Source: Paratissierella segnis (lineage in GTDB: Bacteria > Bacillota > Clostridia > Tissierellales > Tissierellaceae). From it: a stretch of 64,000 nucleotides of DNA. The notes below the pieces were generated by a model. It searched no databases. It worked only from the letters and a program-made list of their open reading frames with translations, and was not told the DNA's origin. Shown piece by piece: positions 51,007-60,313 of the stretch. Made by a program: the position numbers and the translations under genes. Location of the stretch: contig NZ_JACRTG010000008.1 of assembly GCF_014385195.1 (NCBI RefSeq), positions 1-64,000 of the forward strand, in the 5' to 3' direction. How positions within the stretch are numbered: the first letter of the stretch is position 1; each line of letters starts with the position of its first letter.

Positions 51007-51738
51007 ATGCTAAGATTGGAGAATATAACTGTAATATATGATGGAAAAGTATTGGCTGTAGATGATGTAAATTTAGAAGTAAATCAGGGAGAATTTGTAG
51101 GGATAATCGGTTCCAGCGGAAGTGGTAAATCCAGTCTATTAAAGACTATAAATTTGCTCGTAAGACCTTATAAAGGGAAAGTATTTATGGATGATATAGA
51201 TGTTACCGGCTTAAGTGATGCTCAGTTGAGAAATATGAGAAAATCCATTGGATTTGTATTTCAGGATTATAACCTGATAGAAAGATCCACAGTATTGGAT
51301 AATGTATTGATAGGGAGACTTGGTTACAAGTCCCCCTTAAAGTCTTTACTGGGACTTTTTAGTGATGATGATTATGAAAGGGCAATTACTGCATTAAAAC
51401 AAGTAGGACTTAGCGAAAAGATGTTTGTTCGTGCAGGAGAGCTTAGCGGAGGTCAAAAACAAAGAGTAGCCATAGCAAAGACACTATGTCAAAGACCAAA
51501 GATAATCTTGGCTGATGAACCTGTAGCAAGTCTGGATATCGCCACATCTCAAAACATTATGGATTATTTCAAAAAAGTGAATGAAAAAAAGAATATTACA
51601 ATACTAATAAATCTTCATGATGTAAATATAGCAAAGAAATATTGCAACAGAATCGTAGCTTTAAAAAAGGGAAAGATTATTTTCGATGGAAGACCGGGTG
51701 AAATAGATGATAGACTTCTTGAAAACTTATATAGCTAG
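51007..51738 (+). CDS. phnC: PhnC-type ABC transporter ATPase
   Basis: This 243-aa ATPase has Walker A GSSGSGKSSLLK, Q-loop FVFQDYNLI, signature LSGGQKQRVAIAK and Walker B KIILADEPVASLD. It powers uptake with PhnD and the fused PhnE. It starts 11 nt after phnD and overlaps phnE by 32 nt. Confidence 0.94.
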   Translation: MLRLENITVIYDGKVLAVDDVNLEVNQGEFVGIIGSSGSGKSSLLKTINLLVRPYKGKVFMDDIDVTGLSDAQLRNMRKSIGFVFQDYNLIERSTVLDNVLIGRLGYKSPLKSLLGLFSDDDYERAITALKQVGLSEKMFVRAGELSGGQKQRVAIAKTLCQRPKIILADEPVASLDIATSQNIMDYFKKVNEKKNITILINLHDVNIAKKYCNRIVALKKGKIIFDGRPGEIDDRLLENLYS

Positions 51739-53284
51739 AAAGAAAATCAAAAGAATATTCTTTACTCTCGGGATTATCATTATTTTATTATATTTAGGGT
51801 TCAAAGTAGAGTTTGATTTCATAAGGCTTTTTAAGGGTATGCCTGATATGTTTGCATTGTTTGAAAGGATGTTAAATCCCAACTTATCCTACAGCGGTGA
51901 AGTCTTTGAAAAACTTTTGGAGACCATACAAATAGCTATAGTGTCATCTATTTTAGGAGTTATTTTAGCTTTACCATTTTCTTTGCTTGTAGCAGAAAAT
52001 ATTACTCCTAATAAATTAGTGGCTAAAATATTGACGGCTGTATTTTCATTTTTCAGGACCATACCCGGGTTAATATGGGCTGCTCTTTTAGTAAGTATTT
52101 TTAGCATAGGCAAGTTTTCGGGAATTGTTGCATTGACAATAATAGCCTTTTTGATGTCTTTAAAGTTATTTAGAGAATATATTGAATCTATTAATGAAAA
52201 TCAGTTAAATTCAACCATATCCGTTGGAGCAAATTCCATGCAAGTTTTGAGATATTGTGTACTGCCTCATATACTGGAATTGTCAGTTTCTGTATTCTTT
52301 AATGTTTTTGAAACCAATATCAGAAGTGCAACAATATTGGGTTTAGTCGGTGCAGGAGGAATAGGGCAAATCATGTGGAGGGACTTAAATCATTTAAGAT
52401 ATGACAATCTTGGAACATTAATACTCATACTGTTTTTAACGATTTTTTTAATTGATTTAATTAGCCTATTTCTAAGGAGGATGTTAAAAAAGTCACGAAT
52501 AAAATTTAAATCCCTTGAAAGTTATAGAAAATATAAGAGTTCCAAATTGATCTATATACCTTTAATTATTATTGGATTGTTTGTCTTGGTTTTCAAGTCA
52601 TTTGATATAAGTTATGATAGATTGTTATTGGGGTTAGAACAAGGAAATCAGATAATTTCAAGAATGATTAGAATGGACTTTTCATATTATTCTAAGCTCA
52701 TTGAAGGAATAAAAGAAAGCTTTTTTATTGCTATTTTTGCTACTATTGTTGGTGGATTTTTTGCAATTATACTTTCATATTTTACAGCATATAATACTTC
52801 GCCAAATAGGGCAGTTTCATTAATTTTAAAAGGAATTATAAATATCTTGAGAACATTTCCGCCTATTATTACTGCAATTATATTTTTCAGAGGGGTTGGT
52901 CCTGGACCGCTTGCGGGTGCCATGGCATTAAGCATATACACTACCGGAGTTCTAACCAAAATGTATAGCGAGGTATTGGAAAGCAGTGAAAAGAATATAC
53001 AAGACAGTGTCTTAGTGGTGGGAACCACAAGCCTACAAAGCTATAGACATGGGCTGGTACCCCATACTTTGTCCACCTTTGTAAGCCTTATGCTATATAG
53101 ATTGGAATCCAATATCAGAAATTCAACGATTTTAGGTGTAATCGGAGCCGGTGGTATAGGTACAGCTCTTTCCATGAATATCACTTGGAGAAATTGGGAA
53201 AAGGTAGGATTTCTTCTTTTGGGAGTATCCTTAATGGTAATTGCCATAGATAAGTTTAGTAACTATTTAAGAAAAAATATATAG
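51707..53284 (+). CDS. phnE: Fused double PhnE permease
   Basis: This 525-aa protein contains two complete PhnE-like permease domains in one chain (~1-260 and ~275-525). Each ends with the same EAA-like loop: SVGANSMQVLRYCVLPHI with NIRSATILGLVGAGGIGQI, and VVGTTSLQSYRHGLVPHT with NIRNSTILGVIGAGGIGTA. A single chain would therefore form the whole membrane channel. The start overlaps phnC by 32 nt. Confidence 0.92.
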   Translation: MIDFLKTYIARKKIKRIFFTLGIIIILLYLGFKVEFDFIRLFKGMPDMFALFERMLNPNLSYSGEVFEKLLETIQIAIVSSILGVILALPFSLLVAENITPNKLVAKILTAVFSFFRTIPGLIWAALLVSIFSIGKFSGIVALTIIAFLMSLKLFREYIESINENQLNSTISVGANSMQVLRYCVLPHILELSVSVFFNVFETNIRSATILGLVGAGGIGQIMWRDLNHLRYDNLGTLILILFLTIFLIDLISLFLRRMLKKSRIKFKSLESYRKYKSSKLIYIPLIIIGLFVLVFKSFDISYDRLLLGLEQGNQIISRMIRMDFSYYSKLIEGIKESFFIAIFATIVGGFFAIILSYFTAYNTSPNRAVSLILKGIINILRTFPPIITAIIFFRGVGPGPLAGAMALSIYTTGVLTKMYSEVLESSEKNIQDSVLVVGTTSLQSYRHGLVPHTLSTFVSLMLYRLESNIRNSTILGVIGAGGIGTALSMNITWRNWEKVGFLLLGVSLMVIAIDKFSNYLRKNI

Positions 53285-53312
53285 AGAAATTTAATAAAAT
53301 TTCTCTATATAT
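53277..53312. terminator. Bidirectional terminator
   Basis: A 16-bp perfect palindromic stem, ATATATAGAGAAATTT with loop AATA, separates phnE and the ABC-F gene. It is AT-rich. Confidence 0.75.
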
Positions 53313-54874
53313 TCTTCATAAGTCATTGTCCTATCAATAAATCCTTCAGGTTTAATCTCAATTATTCTATTAGCTATAGTTTGGATGAACTGGTGGTCAT
53401 GAGATGTAAATAATATATTTGATTTAAAATTAATCAATCCGTTATTTACAGATGTAATTGACTCCAAGTCAAGGTGGTTTGTTGGCTGGTCAAGAATAAG
53501 CACATTTGCATCGCTTAGCATCATCCTCGATAACATACATCTTACCTTTTCTCCACCGGATAAAACCTTGGCTTGTTTCAAAGCTTCTTCGCCCGAGAAC
53601 AACATTCTGCCTAAAAATCCACGAATATAGATTTCACTTTGATCAACAGAGTATTGTCTTAACCAATCTACAAGAGTTAAATCCACATCATTGAAAAATT
53701 TTGAGTTATCCTTAGGAAAATAGGATTTTGTAATGGTTTGACCCCATTTAAAACTGCCTTCGTCAGGTTCGATTTCTTCCATAAGTATTTTAAATAGAGT
53801 AGTTATACCAATTTCATCACCTACAAATGCGATTTTATCTCCCTTGTTTACTCTAAAACTAATATCATTTAGCACCTTAATTCCATCTACAGTTTTCGAT
53901 AAATTTTCAACTGTCAGTATTTCATTTCCAACTTCTCTTTCCATTATAAATCCAACAAAAGGATATCTCCTGCTTGATGGAACTATATCATCTAATGTAA
54001 TTTTTTCCAATAACTTTTTACGGGAAGTAGCTTGTTTTGATTTGGATGCATTAGCACTAAATCTAGCTATAAATGTTTGCAGTTCCTTAATTTTGTCTTC
54101 TTTTTTCTTGTTTTGATCCTTTATCATTTGAAGTGCCAGTTGGCTTGATTCGTACCAGAAGTCATAGTTTCCCACAAACATTTTGATTTTACCAAAATCT
54201 ATATCTACCATATGGGTACATACTTCATTTAAGAAATATCTATCATGGGATACCACTATTATTGTTCCTTCAAAGTCGCCTAAGAAACCCTGAAGCCACT
54301 TTATACTTTTTACATCCAAGTCATTTGTAGGTTCGTCTAATATTAAAATTCCCGGCTTACCAAATAGAGCTTGAGCCAATAGAACTTTAACCTTATCATT
54401 ACCTGTTAAGTCGGATACATTCTTTTCATGCAAATCAGTTGGTATTCCTAAGCCCTGCAATAGGGATGAGGCTTCTGATTCCGCACTCCAGCCGTCCATT
54501 TCTGCAAATTCAGCTTCCAGTTCTGAAGCTTTGATGCCATCTTCATCGGAAAAATCTTCTTTAGCATATATTGCATCCTTTTCCACCATTATTTCATGAA
54601 GCCTCTTATTTCCCATAATAACTGTTTGAAGTACTTGGCAGTTATCATATTCAAAATGGTCCTGTTTTAAAACGGACATACGTATGTTAGGAGCCAAGGA
54701 GACTTCTCCTGTATTAGGTTCTATATCACCGGATAAAATCTTTAGGAATGTACTTTTTCCTGCTCCGTTTGCCCCAATTACTCCATAGCAATTTCCGGGA
54801 GTAAATACTAAATTTACGTCTTCAAATAGCTTTTGTGAGCCATATCTTAAACTTAAATTGTTTACACTAATCAT
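53291..54874 (-). CDS. ABC-F family ATPase (YkpA/YbiT group)
   Basis: This 527-aa soluble protein has two ABC domains joined by a linker (~245-310). Domain 1 has Walker A GANGAGKSTFLKIL and Walker B ILILDEPTNDLD. In domain 2 the Walker A reads GDEIGITTLFKIL, without the usual lysine, while LSGGEKVRCML and VLILDQPTNHLD are kept. ABC-F proteins act on ribosomes. The altered second P-loop is common in this subgroup. It stands alone. Confidence 0.92.
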   Translation of the reverse strand: MISVNNLSLRYGSQKLFEDVNLVFTPGNCYGVIGANGAGKSTFLKILSGDIEPNTGEVSLAPNIRMSVLKQDHFEYDNCQVLQTVIMGNKRLHEIMVEKDAIYAKEDFSDEDGIKASELEAEFAEMDGWSAESEASSLLQGLGIPTDLHEKNVSDLTGNDKVKVLLAQALFGKPGILILDEPTNDLDVKSIKWLQGFLGDFEGTIIVVSHDRYFLNEVCTHMVDIDFGKIKMFVGNYDFWYESSQLALQMIKDQNKKKEDKIKELQTFIARFSANASKSKQATSRKKLLEKITLDDIVPSSRRYPFVGFIMEREVGNEILTVENLSKTVDGIKVLNDISFRVNKGDKIAFVGDEIGITTLFKILMEEIEPDEGSFKWGQTITKSYFPKDNSKFFNDVDLTLVDWLRQYSVDQSEIYIRGFLGRMLFSGEEALKQAKVLSGGEKVRCMLSRMMLSDANVLILDQPTNHLDLESITSVNNGLINFKSNILFTSHDHQFIQTIANRIIEIKPEGFIDRTMTYEEYIEKFY

Positions 54875-54991
54875 TTTTTAACCATCCTATCTAAAGTTAT
54901 AATCGAAATATTATAACACAAGTGCAATTTGTCATTTGAGTTGCTGCATAGCGTTTATTATAACATGAAATCAGATAAAATGGTATGAAAA

Positions 54992-55335
54992 TAGTTACAG
55001 GAACAATTCACAGTTCACAACTTAATTCAATTCACAATTCACAGTTCACAATTCACAATTCACAACTTAATACAATTCACAGTTCACAATTCACAACTGA
55101 GAAGATAGTGAAGAAGTAAGAATTAAGAGTGAAGAGTTAGTCAGTGAACAACAATTAAGAGTTTGTTAGGGTCGAGCTTTGGGGAATTACGCATAGATTC
55201 TTCGCTACGCTCAAGAATGACACAAGCAGTGAATCGGGGTCTCAAAACTGAAGATCTCTGCACCTTGCTCGGGATGACATCTTCGGTGTCAATTTACTTA
55301 TAGAACATTTATGGCTTTAGAGACAGATTCATTAA
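54992..55335. repeat. Long host repeat, copy A (inverted relative to copy B)
   Basis: About 340 bp is composed of TTCACAATTCACA-type arrays, a central block with TTCTTCGCTACGCTCAAG, and TTGCTCGGGATGACA near the right end. It is an almost complete reverse complement of 59915-60220, with one extra array unit. It fills the 54875-55363 gap and contains no gene. Confidence 0.9.
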
Positions 55336-55363
55336 GCAACTTTTGGTCACTGCACTTGTAGCT

Positions 55364-56032
55364 TTAAACTATAAATACCTGATTTTTCTTTTTTATCTTA
55401 ACAATATCAACAGTGTTATCATTGATTTTGTTGATAAGTTTAGGAATTATTTCATACTTATCCCCAAAGTGCATTGGGAAAAATATTTTAGGCTTCAACT
55501 TTTCTATAAAATATTGTGCACCCAAATAAAATGCATCTTCAAGCCTTGGATCTACTGGAAAGAAAGCTACATCTATACGTTCACCTATTATTTTCGAAAC
55601 TTCATCTTTAAAATCCTTTTCTTCCTTGAGTTGATCCTCCGGAAAGTCTTCTTCCCAGTGCCACCAATTCAAATCTCCGGCAAAAAATATATTTTTATCC
55701 TCCAATTTTATCAACAAGGAAACGCCTAAATCAGTGGAGCCAAAGGCTTTTATAGCTACATCCTGTAGTTTCAATTCTTCATAGGGATCTATTTTATAAA
55801 TATTTTTTGATGGGCTTACATCGATGTCACTGCTTAATACATATGAAATATCAGGATAATTCTTCTTCCAAGTTAAAATCTTTGGATTATAGTGATCATG
55901 ATGCTTATGGGTCGAAAATACTATGATTTTTTTATCTTTTAATGTAATATCTCCTCTGTAATAATCAAAGACTAAAAAATAATCATCGGCTTCTATAGTA
56001 AAACCGCTATGATATATATATTCTACTTTCAT
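55364..56032 (-). CDS. Metallo-beta-lactamase fold hydrolase
   Basis: This 222-aa protein has the metal-binding motif STHKHHDHYNPKIL, KIFFAGDLNWWHWEE and MHFGDKYEIIP, typical of the UlaG-like branch of the fold. The substrate is unknown. It is the second gene of a minus-strand pair with the DsbA-type gene, 48 nt apart. Confidence 0.88.
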   Translation of the reverse strand: MKVEYIYHSGFTIEADDYFLVFDYYRGDITLKDKKIIVFSTHKHHDHYNPKILTWKKNYPDISYVLSSDIDVSPSKNIYKIDPYEELKLQDVAIKAFGSTDLGVSLLIKLEDKNIFFAGDLNWWHWEEDFPEDQLKEEKDFKDEVSKIIGERIDVAFFPVDPRLEDAFYLGAQYFIEKLKPKIFFPMHFGDKYEIIPKLINKINDNTVDIVKIKKKNQVFIV

Positions 56033-56080
56033 TAATCTTCACCTCTTAGAATAATTTACCCAAATAATCACTTTCTTTAA

Positions 56081-56671
56081 CTATCCTAACAAATCCTTCT
56101 TAAATCTCTCATAATCCTTTAATACAGTAACGTATCTTTCATCATCTACGATAAAGGTCGGAACACTTTCAATATTATAATCAACGCTTAATTTTCGAGC
56201 ATCTTCAATTTGTGAATCAAATTCACCTTTATCTATTTTTTCATTCATTTCAATTATATCCAATCCTACATATAATCCGATGTCGTTAATCATAAAAGGA
56301 TCTCCAACATTCTTCCCAAATTCAAATACATATCTGAAGGCTTCCTTGGAAAACTCATAGAATTTCCCCATGGTATCAGCGTATAGGGCAGCTTTATGAA
56401 GTCTTGAAGTATTAAATTTTTTTGTCTTGTTATTATAGACTAAGCCGTACTCCTTACCCAATCGTTCAATTCGCCTAAAGCTCATATCAATTTGTTCTTG
56501 CGGAATGCTGTCTGTTAAATCGCCGCCTTTTATAGTCATATCAGGGTTTAATTCATATGGGAAATATTGAATATCTACATCATCATTTTCTTTTCTTAAT
56601 CTATCTGCAATGGAAAAACCTATATAACAAAATGGACATGCAAAATCGGAAAACACTTTTATATTAGTCAT
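56081..56671 (-). CDS. DsbA family (FrnE-like) oxidoreductase
   Basis: This 196-aa protein begins MTNIKVFSDFACPFCYIG, with active-site CPFC, and ends with YNIESVPTFIVDDERYV containing the cis-Pro. It has no signal peptide, so it is a cytoplasmic FrnE-type thiol oxidoreductase. The start at 56671 follows GGGAGTG; an upstream in-frame ATG has no ribosome site. Confidence 0.9.
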   Translation of the reverse strand: MTNIKVFSDFACPFCYIGFSIADRLRKENDDVDIQYFPYELNPDMTIKGGDLTDSIPQEQIDMSFRRIERLGKEYGLVYNNKTKKFNTSRLHKAALYADTMGKFYEFSKEAFRYVFEFGKNVGDPFMINDIGLYVGLDIIEMNEKIDKGEFDSQIEDARKLSVDYNIESVPTFIVDDERYVTVLKDYERFKKDLLG

Positions 56672-56807
56672 TAAATCACTCCCTAAAAATATACTTAATT
56701 TAGTTATACCCAAGGTTTGTGGAGATTAACAAGGATGTGGATTTAAGATAGCCAAAATGGTTATAATTGATATAATATAACCAACAAGTATTGATAAGGT
56801 GATTAAA

Positions 56808-56879
56808 ATGGGGAAAAAGGATATCAGAGGAGCGCAGATTTCATTTGAACATAATGAAATAGGGAATGCCAATAAATAA
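56808..56879 (+). CDS. Possible 23-aa peptide
   Basis: ATG 56808 follows AAGGTG by about 7 nt and encodes MGKKDIRGAQISFEHNEIG plus four residues. TATAAT-like sequence lies upstream and a terminator at 56889-56917. Such a compact unit could be a real small gene or a small RNA. No family is recognised. Confidence 0.35.
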   Translation: MGKKDIRGAQISFEHNEIGNANK

Positions 56880-56888
56880 CCGTTAGAA

Positions 56889-56917
56889 AATTGAGTAGGG
56901 ATACTCAATTTTTTAAT
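56889..56917 (+). terminator. Rho-independent terminator
   Basis: AATTGAGTA pairs with TACTCAATT across GGGA, followed by TTTTAATT. Confidence 0.8.
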
Positions 56918-56969
56918 TGACAGCAATTTTGATTTATCAAATCGGGAAAATGTTGAAATAGTAATTGAT

Positions 56970-56999
56970 AAAGTCCTAAGTTTGCCTTAGGACTTTTAT
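56970..56999 (+). terminator. Second terminator before the coiled-coil gene
   Basis: AAGTCCTAAG pairs with CTTAGGACTT across TTTGC, followed by TTATG. No gene lies between it and the previous terminator. Confidence 0.7.
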
Positions 57000-57032
57000 G
57001 TTATAATTAGTTTAACAAGGGGGGATACCATT

Positions 57033-57968
57033 ATGTATACTGAAATCAATAAGAAAATTTACGACTTACAAGAAAAGCTACGTATCAAAGAAAAACTGGA
57101 ATCATTAAAGAAAATGGCTGAGTCAGAACTTAATAAAAAGAGAGACCAATTAGAAGAACTTAAAAAACAATTGAAGAAAGAAGAAAAGGATGTTGAGAAA
57201 TTAGAAGGTACTAGCTTTAGCTCCATATTTCTTTCTCTAACGGACAAGAAAGATGAGAAACTGGATAAGGAAAGAGAAGAATATTTAACGGCTAAATTAA
57301 AATATGAAGAATGCATTGGAGCAATTGAGGAAATTGAAAAAGAGCTAGACTATGCAAATACAGAACTACATAAATATATAGGTGTGAAGGAAGATTACGA
57401 CAAGGCAATGAAGGAAAAAGAAAATCTTATTTTAAATGAGGATAGTGATAAGGGGAGACGCCTTAGGGAAAAACTTGATAGAATAAATGAAATAAAACTG
57501 GATATAAAAGAAATACATGAGGCAATTGTTGCTGGCAAAAGGGCAAATAAATCATTATCCAAAATGAGAAAAAAGCTTGATTCGGCAAAAGGTTGGGGAG
57601 TCTGGGATATGCTTGGTGGAGGCTTTATATCCAATGTTGCCAAACATTCAGCCATAGATGAGGCTAATGAAATCTCCCATGAAGTCCAACATCTATTAAA
57701 GGCATTCCAAAAAGAATTAAGTGATGTAAATAAATTTACCGATATAAGGGTAAATATTTCAGGATTTGCTACCTTTGCAGACTTCTTCTTTGACGGATTC
57801 TTTGTTGATTGGTTTGTTCAATCCAAAATAAACAATTCAATAGATAATGTTGATAATGTTATTAATAAAGTCGAGGGTATAGTTGGCAATTTAGACGGGC
57901 ATTTAAACAGCTTAAACAGCGAATTAATAAATTTGGAAGCAGAAGCAAAGAATATCCTTGAGATGTAG
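57033..57968 (+). CDS. Coiled-coil protein of unknown function
   Basis: This 311-aa protein is a long coiled coil (~5-190) interrupted by SSIFLSLTDKKDEKL. A conserved-looking block follows, GWGVWDMLGGGFISNVAKHSA, cited here as WGVWDMLGGGFISN and AKHSAIDEANEISHEV. A second hydrophobic stretch (FATFADFFFDGFFVDWFV) and a C-terminal coiled coil close it. The Gly/aromatic blocks suggest membrane or lipid contact. GGGGGG precedes the ATG. No function is known. Confidence 0.7.
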   Translation: MYTEINKKIYDLQEKLRIKEKLESLKKMAESELNKKRDQLEELKKQLKKEEKDVEKLEGTSFSSIFLSLTDKKDEKLDKEREEYLTAKLKYEECIGAIEEIEKELDYANTELHKYIGVKEDYDKAMKEKENLILNEDSDKGRRLREKLDRINEIKLDIKEIHEAIVAGKRANKSLSKMRKKLDSAKGWGVWDMLGGGFISNVAKHSAIDEANEISHEVQHLLKAFQKELSDVNKFTDIRVNISGFATFADFFFDGFFVDWFVQSKINNSIDNVDNVINKVEGIVGNLDGHLNSLNSELINLEAEAKNILEM

Positions 57969-58022
57969 GTATAATAGGTATATTATATATTTAGAGATAC
58001 GAAAGAATAAGGAGGGGTTACT

Positions 58023-59834
58023 ATGCCAAAAGCTATGCAGACGAGAAATGAAGTAGATGTTAACTTAACATGGGATTTGACAGGTATTTTTAAGACAGAA
58101 AAAGATTATGAATTGGCAGTAGAAAAGTCTCAGAAACTAACTGACGAGATTGAAAGTGAATTCAAAGGCAAACTAAATTCTGCAGCTAATATAAATAGAT
58201 GCCTTGACAAGTTGAGGGAATTTTATCAATTAGCTACACTAACAGGAACATATGCACATCTTGCCGTAGCTGTAGATCAAACGAATTCAGAAAACATTAG
58301 CAGGCAGTCGAAATTAACCAATATAAGTTCAATTCTTGACAGCAGATTGAGCTTTGTGGACAGTGAAATAATCCAAGCAGATGAAGAAGTAATCCAAGAA
58401 GCGATAAATAGTTCCAAAGAAAATAAGGGATATCTTGAAGATCTTTTGAGAATAAAGAAATATGCACTTCATCCTGAAGTTGAGAGAGCATTATCAGCAT
58501 TGGCACCTGTACTTGATTCACCTGAGGAGATATACAGTATGGCAAAGCTGGCTGATATGGATTTTGGTACTTTTACTGCAGAAGGTAAAGAATATCCTTT
58601 AAGCTTTGTACTATTTGAAGGTGAATGGGAATATGAAAAAGATACAAAGTTGAGACGTGCTGCATTTGAGGCTTTTTCCAAAAAACTAAGGGAATATCAG
58701 TATACATTTGCAAGCACATATAAAACACAAGTGCAAAAGGAAAAGACTCTTGCTACATTGAGGGGATTTGATTCGGTAATAGATAGCTTGTTGCTCCCTC
58801 AAAAGGTAGAAAGGGAGTTGTATGATAGACAGATAGATTTAACTATGGAAAATCTGGCACCTCATATGAGAAAATTTGCAAAACTACTCAAAAAAATACA
58901 TGGACTAGATGAAATGACATTTGCAGATTTAAAATTGGATGTGGATCCGGATTTTGAACCCAAGATATCAGTTGAGGAGTCTAAGGAATATATAAAGGGT
59001 GCATTAGGCGTTTTAGGAGAGGACTATTTAGAGGCGGTAGATAGGGCATATGATGAAAGATGGATTGACTTTGTTCAAAATAAGGGCAAGTCAACTGGTG
59101 CATTTTGCTCAAGTCCATATGGAGCACATCCATATATATTGATCTCCTGGACGGAGAGAATGAGGGAGGTATTTGTCCTAGCCCATGAATTAGGTCATGC
59201 AGGGCATTTTTATCTGGCACATCAAAATCAAAATATATTTGATTCCAGACCTTCTCTATACTTTATAGAATCTCCATCAACTATGAATGAAATGCTAATG
59301 GCAAACTATCTTATGAAAAACACTAATGAAAAGAGAATGAAAAGGTGGGTACTATCTTCGCTTATAAGCAGAACCTACTATCACAACTTCGTAACACACC
59401 TTTTAGAAGCTCATTATCAAAGGGAAGTTTATAAGATAATAGATGCAGGTGGAAGCATCTATGCTGAAAAATTAAATGAATTAAAAAGAGCAACTCTTGA
59501 AAAATTCTGGGGAGATACTGTCAAAATCAATGAAGGCGCTGAACTTACTTGGATGAGACAGAGTCACTATTACAATGGATTATATTCATATACTTATAGT
59601 GCGGGTCTTACCATTGCAACAGAAGTATCTAAGAGAATTCTAACAGAAGGTCAAGTAGCTTTGGATGATTGGAAAAATGTATTAAAGGCAGGAGGTACAA
59701 AGACTCCGGTTGAGCTTGCAAAGATGGCAGGAGTAGATATTACAACGGATAAACCGCTTTTAGATACTATAGATCATATAGGCAATATCATAGATGAGAT
59801 AATTCAATTGACAGATGAAATTGAAAAGGAATAA
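58023..59834 (+). CDS. pepF: Oligoendopeptidase F
   Basis: This 603-aa M3 zinc peptidase has the motif AHELGHAGHFYLAH (HExxH) and, further on, the glutamate in SPSTMNEMLMANYL. EVDVNLTWDLTGIF at the start is typical. It trims short cytoplasmic peptides. GGAGGGG precedes the ATG. It follows the coiled-coil gene by 54 nt and ends at a strong terminator. Confidence 0.95.
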   Translation: MPKAMQTRNEVDVNLTWDLTGIFKTEKDYELAVEKSQKLTDEIESEFKGKLNSAANINRCLDKLREFYQLATLTGTYAHLAVAVDQTNSENISRQSKLTNISSILDSRLSFVDSEIIQADEEVIQEAINSSKENKGYLEDLLRIKKYALHPEVERALSALAPVLDSPEEIYSMAKLADMDFGTFTAEGKEYPLSFVLFEGEWEYEKDTKLRRAAFEAFSKKLREYQYTFASTYKTQVQKEKTLATLRGFDSVIDSLLLPQKVERELYDRQIDLTMENLAPHMRKFAKLLKKIHGLDEMTFADLKLDVDPDFEPKISVEESKEYIKGALGVLGEDYLEAVDRAYDERWIDFVQNKGKSTGAFCSSPYGAHPYILISWTERMREVFVLAHELGHAGHFYLAHQNQNIFDSRPSLYFIESPSTMNEMLMANYLMKNTNEKRMKRWVLSSLISRTYYHNFVTHLLEAHYQREVYKIIDAGGSIYAEKLNELKRATLEKFWGDTVKINEGAELTWMRQSHYYNGLYSYTYSAGLTIATEVSKRILTEGQVALDDWKNVLKAGGTKTPVELAKMAGVDITTDKPLLDTIDHIGNIIDEIIQLTDEIEKE

Positions 59835-59843
59835 ATAAGATAT

Positions 59844-59886
59844 AAAAAACCTCTATTATTAATATTTTGAAATAGAGGTTTTTTCT
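59844..59886 (+). terminator. Rho-independent terminator after pepF
   Basis: AAAAAACCTCTATT pairs with AATAGAGGTTTTTT. Confidence 0.9.
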
Positions 59887-59914
59887 CTTTACTATCCAGT
59901 CAATTAAAAGTTAA

Positions 59915-60220
59915 TTAATGAATCTGCCTCTAAAGCCATAAATGTTCTATAAGTGAACTGACCCTGAAAGTGTCATCCCGAGCAAGGCGCATGGATAGTC
60001 GGTTTTAAGACCCCGATTCACTGCTTGCGTCATTCTTGAGCGTAGCGAAGAATCTATGCGTAATTCCCCAAAGCTCGACCCTAACAAACTCTTAATTGTT
60101 GTTCACTGACTAACTCTTCACTCTTAATTCTTATTTCTTCACTATCTTCTCAATTGTGAATTGTGAACTGTGAATTGTGAATTGAATTAAGTTGTGAATT
60201 GTGAATTGTCCTGTAACCAT
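59915..60220. repeat. Long host repeat, copy B (inverted relative to copy A)
   Basis: About 306 bp nearly identical to the reverse complement of 54992-55335. It contains TTCTTGAGCGTAGCGAAGAA and TTGTGAATTGTGAA arrays. It fills the 59887-60313 gap, and no gene is visible. Confidence 0.9.
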
Positions 60221-60313
60221 ATTGTAATCAATTTAATTATGCATTTTATTGAATTAGAAATTTACTTATAGTATTATTAAGTTAATGTTGGTAACTTAAA
60301 AAGAGGTGTCAGG

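Noticed and set aside
55343..55729. 128-aa plus-strand ORF
   Set aside because: It is antisense to the metallo-hydrolase gene and rich in Phe/Tyr as expected from such shadows.
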